NCBI RefSeq assembly: GCF_004362215.1 | Contig: NZ_SNWR01000001.1 | Coordinates: 4,942,001-5,006,000, forward strand | Direction of reading: 5' to 3' | Length of the DNA: 64,000 nt | Origin: Paractinoplanes brasiliensis | GTDB taxonomy: Bacteria; Actinomycetota; Actinomycetes; Mycobacteriales; Micromonosporaceae | Part shown: positions 62,421-64,000 of the stretch, piece by piece | Numbering within the stretch: the stretch's first letter is position 1 | Layout: each line of letters opens with the position of its first letter | Position numbers and translations under genes: made by a program | The notes under the pieces: model-generated | Seen by the model: only the letters and a program-made list of their open reading frames with translations | Told to the model about the DNA's origin: nothing | Databases searched by the model: none

Positions 62421-63239
62421 ATGAGCGGACCGGACCACATCGCCGAGACGGGCGCGCCGCCTGCCCTGGAGCAGACATCTGCCAAGAGCCAGGAGCCGGC
62501 CGCCGTCGACACCGATCTCGGACAGACGGTTGCGGCGCTCACCGCCGACGACCTGGAACCGGCCGGCCGCCGGCAACTTCTCGGCCGGCTCGTGGCGGAC
62601 ATCCGGCGCCGTGGGCTGGGCCAGATGTTCAAGCCCAAGGCCGCGGTGCGCTGGATGGCCGACGTGGTGGCCGATGTGGCCCCGCACGTGCCCGTCCGCG
62701 ACGTGGAGACCCTGCGACAGCATTTCCCCGGCCTGACCGACGACGACCTGGCCGACCGCCTGATCCGCAACGCCGCGCGGTCGACGGCCGGGGTGGGCGC
62801 CGCCGGGGGCGGGGTCGCCTCGGTGCAGTGGGTCGCGCCGCCGACCCTGTTGTCCGCGCCCGTCCTGCTGGGCGCGGAGACGATCGCCGTGGTGGCGATC
62901 GAGCTCAAGCTGATCGGCGAGCTGCACGAGATCTACGGGCAGCCGGTCGAGGGTGGCCTCGGTCAGCGGGCGGCGGGCCTCCTACAGGCCTGGTCGCAGC
63001 AGCGCGGCGTCAACCCGCTGGTGCCTGGCGTGGGCGTGGCCACAGTGCTCGGCACTGCCGCGCGCCGCGAACTGCAGACGACGCTGCTCAAGCGCTTCGG
63101 GCGTCAGCTGACGACCCTGGGGCCGCTGCTGACCGGCGCGGCCGTCGCGGGCTATCTGAACCGCCGGGCCACCCGCCATCTCGGCGAGAATGTGCAGAAG
63201 GACCTGCGCAAGCGGCAGCGCAAGGTGATCGAGGGCTAG
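62421..63239 (+). CDS. Membrane-associated hypothetical protein
   Basis: A 272-residue protein, helical, with a hydrophobic stretch (VASVQWVAPPTLLSAPVLLG then AETIAVVAIELKLIGELHEIYG) and a basic end. It does not match a family I can name with confidence; the style resembles EcsC-like proteins. ATG 62421 follows GGGAGGA. The stop TAG abuts the convergent DUF3093 stop (TAGCTA). Confidence 0.7.
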   Translation: MSGPDHIAETGAPPALEQTSAKSQEPAAVDTDLGQTVAALTADDLEPAGRRQLLGRLVADIRRRGLGQMFKPKAAVRWMADVVADVAPHVPVRDVETLRQHFPGLTDDDLADRLIRNAARSTAGVGAAGGGVASVQWVAPPTLLSAPVLLGAETIAVVAIELKLIGELHEIYGQPVEGGLGQRAAGLLQAWSQQRGVNPLVPGVGVATVLGTAARRELQTTLLKRFGRQLTTLGPLLTGAAVAGYLNRRATRHLGENVQKDLRKRQRKVIEG

Positions 63240-63731
63240 CTAGGGCTTGCCCTGGTCGCGGGCCTTGAGCAGGGCGGTGGCCAGCTCGACCGGGCGCCGG
63301 GTGCTGACGATCCAGTACGGCGTGGGGTCGTCGGGGTCGTTGAGCAGCACCTGCACGGCCGGGCCGATCCAGGGGCGCTGGATCACGAACGCGAGCGGGT
63401 GGGCGCCCACACCGAGAGCCTCACGCTTGCCGTCGGAGTCGAGCGCGACCACGTCGGCGATGAACTCGACCGGCAGGCGGGCGTCGTCCACCCGCAGCTC
63501 ACCATCGGTCACGGCCACGCGGATGCGCCCCGTCCACAGCAGCCCGGCCACGGTGAGCGGGACCAGGACGGCGAACGGGACCCAGGTCGGCACGTCGTGG
63601 AAGCCGAGCAGGATCTCGAACGCCACGATCGCGACCACGAGCAGCGAGACCGGCCAGATCCACCACGTGAGGCCGAGCCGCTCGGAATAGGCGGGGGCCG
63701 GGGTGGTGCGCGCGGGAGACTCCGGTGTCAC
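63240..63731 (-). CDS. DUF3093 membrane protein
   Basis: A 163-residue protein with two membrane segments (about 23-45 and 50-70) and a cytoplasmic domain (RVAVTDGELRVDDARLPVEF, through DDPTPYWIVSTRRP), matching DUF3093 (Rv2698 in M. tuberculosis, from recall). The function is unknown. GTG 63731 is chosen; the ribosome site is weak. Divergent from dut. Confidence 0.88.
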   Translation of the reverse strand: MTPESPARTTPAPAYSERLGLTWWIWPVSLLVVAIVAFEILLGFHDVPTWVPFAVLVPLTVAGLLWTGRIRVAVTDGELRVDDARLPVEFIADVVALDSDGKREALGVGAHPLAFVIQRPWIGPAVQVLLNDPDDPTPYWIVSTRRPVELATALLKARDQGKP

Positions 63732-63820
63732 CCTGGAAGGGTACGGCGCGCCTCCGCGACCGGGCACGGCAGGATGGCAGGGTGAGTGCCGCCCGCAGCC
63801 CGCACCAGTGAGGACCGATC

Positions 63821-64000
63821 TTGACCGACCCGACTGCGACCGACGTGGTGATCCCGATTCGCCGGCTCGATCCCGACCTGCCGCTTCCGGCGTACGCGCA
63901 CCCCGGTGACGCGGGCGCCGACCTGGTCGCCGCCGAGGACGCCGAGCTGGCGCCGGGGCATCGGGCCAAGGTGCGTACGGGCATTGCGGTGGCCATCCCG
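63821..64000 (+). CDS. dut: dUTP diphosphatase (3' truncated by window end)
   Basis: The first 60 codons of a dUTPase, not terminated within the window. Motif 1 reads H-P-G-D-A-G-A-D-L (Asp catalytic), and the following [15 protein letters not shown] is motif 2 territory. It hydrolyses dUTP to dUMP, keeping uracil out of DNA. TTG 63821 has GAGGA 7 bp upstream; a GTG at 63845 is also possible. Confidence 0.9.
   Translation, partial: MTDPTATDVVIPIRRLDPDLPLPAYAHPGDAGADLVAAEDAELAPGHRAKVRTGIAVAIP

Overview
This is a roughly 70% GC actinobacterial chromosome segment. Gene content, frequent GTG/TTG starts and gene order point to Micromonosporaceae (Actinoplanes-like); the genus is inference. There are no rRNA genes, no tRNA I can recognise, no CRISPR array, no insertion sequence and no phage genes. 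From recall of the Mycobacterium tuberculosis map, the backbone follows the chromosomal order Rv2738c back to Rv2697c: DUF3046, recA, recX, miaB, DUF349, miaA, dapF, hflX, an Rv2721c-like membrane protein, lexA, a LysM division inhibitor (chiZ-like), nrdR, ideR, sigB, sigA, suhB, cei-like, DUF4193, DUF3093, dut.

1-4.3 kb: the end of a MocR-type aminotransferase regulator, a UdgX-type uracil-DNA glycosylase, and a TetR repressor divergent from a DrrAB-type ABC exporter. 4.3-10.4 kb: DUF3046, recA-recX with SOS boxes, two DnaA-box 9-mers and a RecA-NDp-like promoter, a repeat-rich membrane protein, and RNase Y. 10.3-14.3 kb (minus strand): DinB-like protein and a gluABCD glutamate ABC importer. 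14.4-25.3 kb: miaB, a LysR/dehydratase divergon, DUF349, miaA, dapF, glpQ-type phosphodiesterase, malic enzyme, hflX. 25.4-32.6 kb: repeat-tailed membrane protein, lexA divergent from a LysM-domain division inhibitor across a compound SOS region, then nrdR-nrdJ closed by a strong terminator.

32.6-37.4 kb is accessory: a degenerate aminoglycoside-phosphotransferase-like protein, an MFS transporter, a DNA-binding protein coupled to an alpha/beta hydrolase, and a lipoprotein. 37.4-44.6 kb: ideR, an AcuC deacetylase followed by a GNAT/acyl-CoA-ligase lysine acetyltransferase, a SigB-like sigma factor, SpoOM, and dtd with an APH-family kinase. 46-51.4 kb: an FtsX-type ABC exporter divergent from a NarL-type two-component system. 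51.4-64 kb: HhH-GPD glycosylase, DUF3099, pseudouridine catabolism genes psuG-psuK, DUF3039, TRIC channel, SF2 helicase, DUF7455, the principal sigma factor, suhB-like phosphatase, LytR_C (Cei-like) protein, DUF4193, a membrane-associated hypothetical, DUF3093, and the start of dut.

The common theme is DNA maintenance and the SOS response (RecA, RecX, LexA, a LysM division inhibitor, UdgX, HhH-GPD, NrdJ, dUTPase). The strongest unexpected signals are: a compound SOS operator between lexA and the LysM gene, including a 32-bp perfect palindrome; a recurrent asymmetric SOS box (CGTAC-N4-GTTYG or near it) shared with recA; two DnaA-box 9-mers in the recA leader; and in-frame tandem-repeat expansions in five proteins, including seven 9-residue basic repeats at the N-terminus of an FtsX-type permease.
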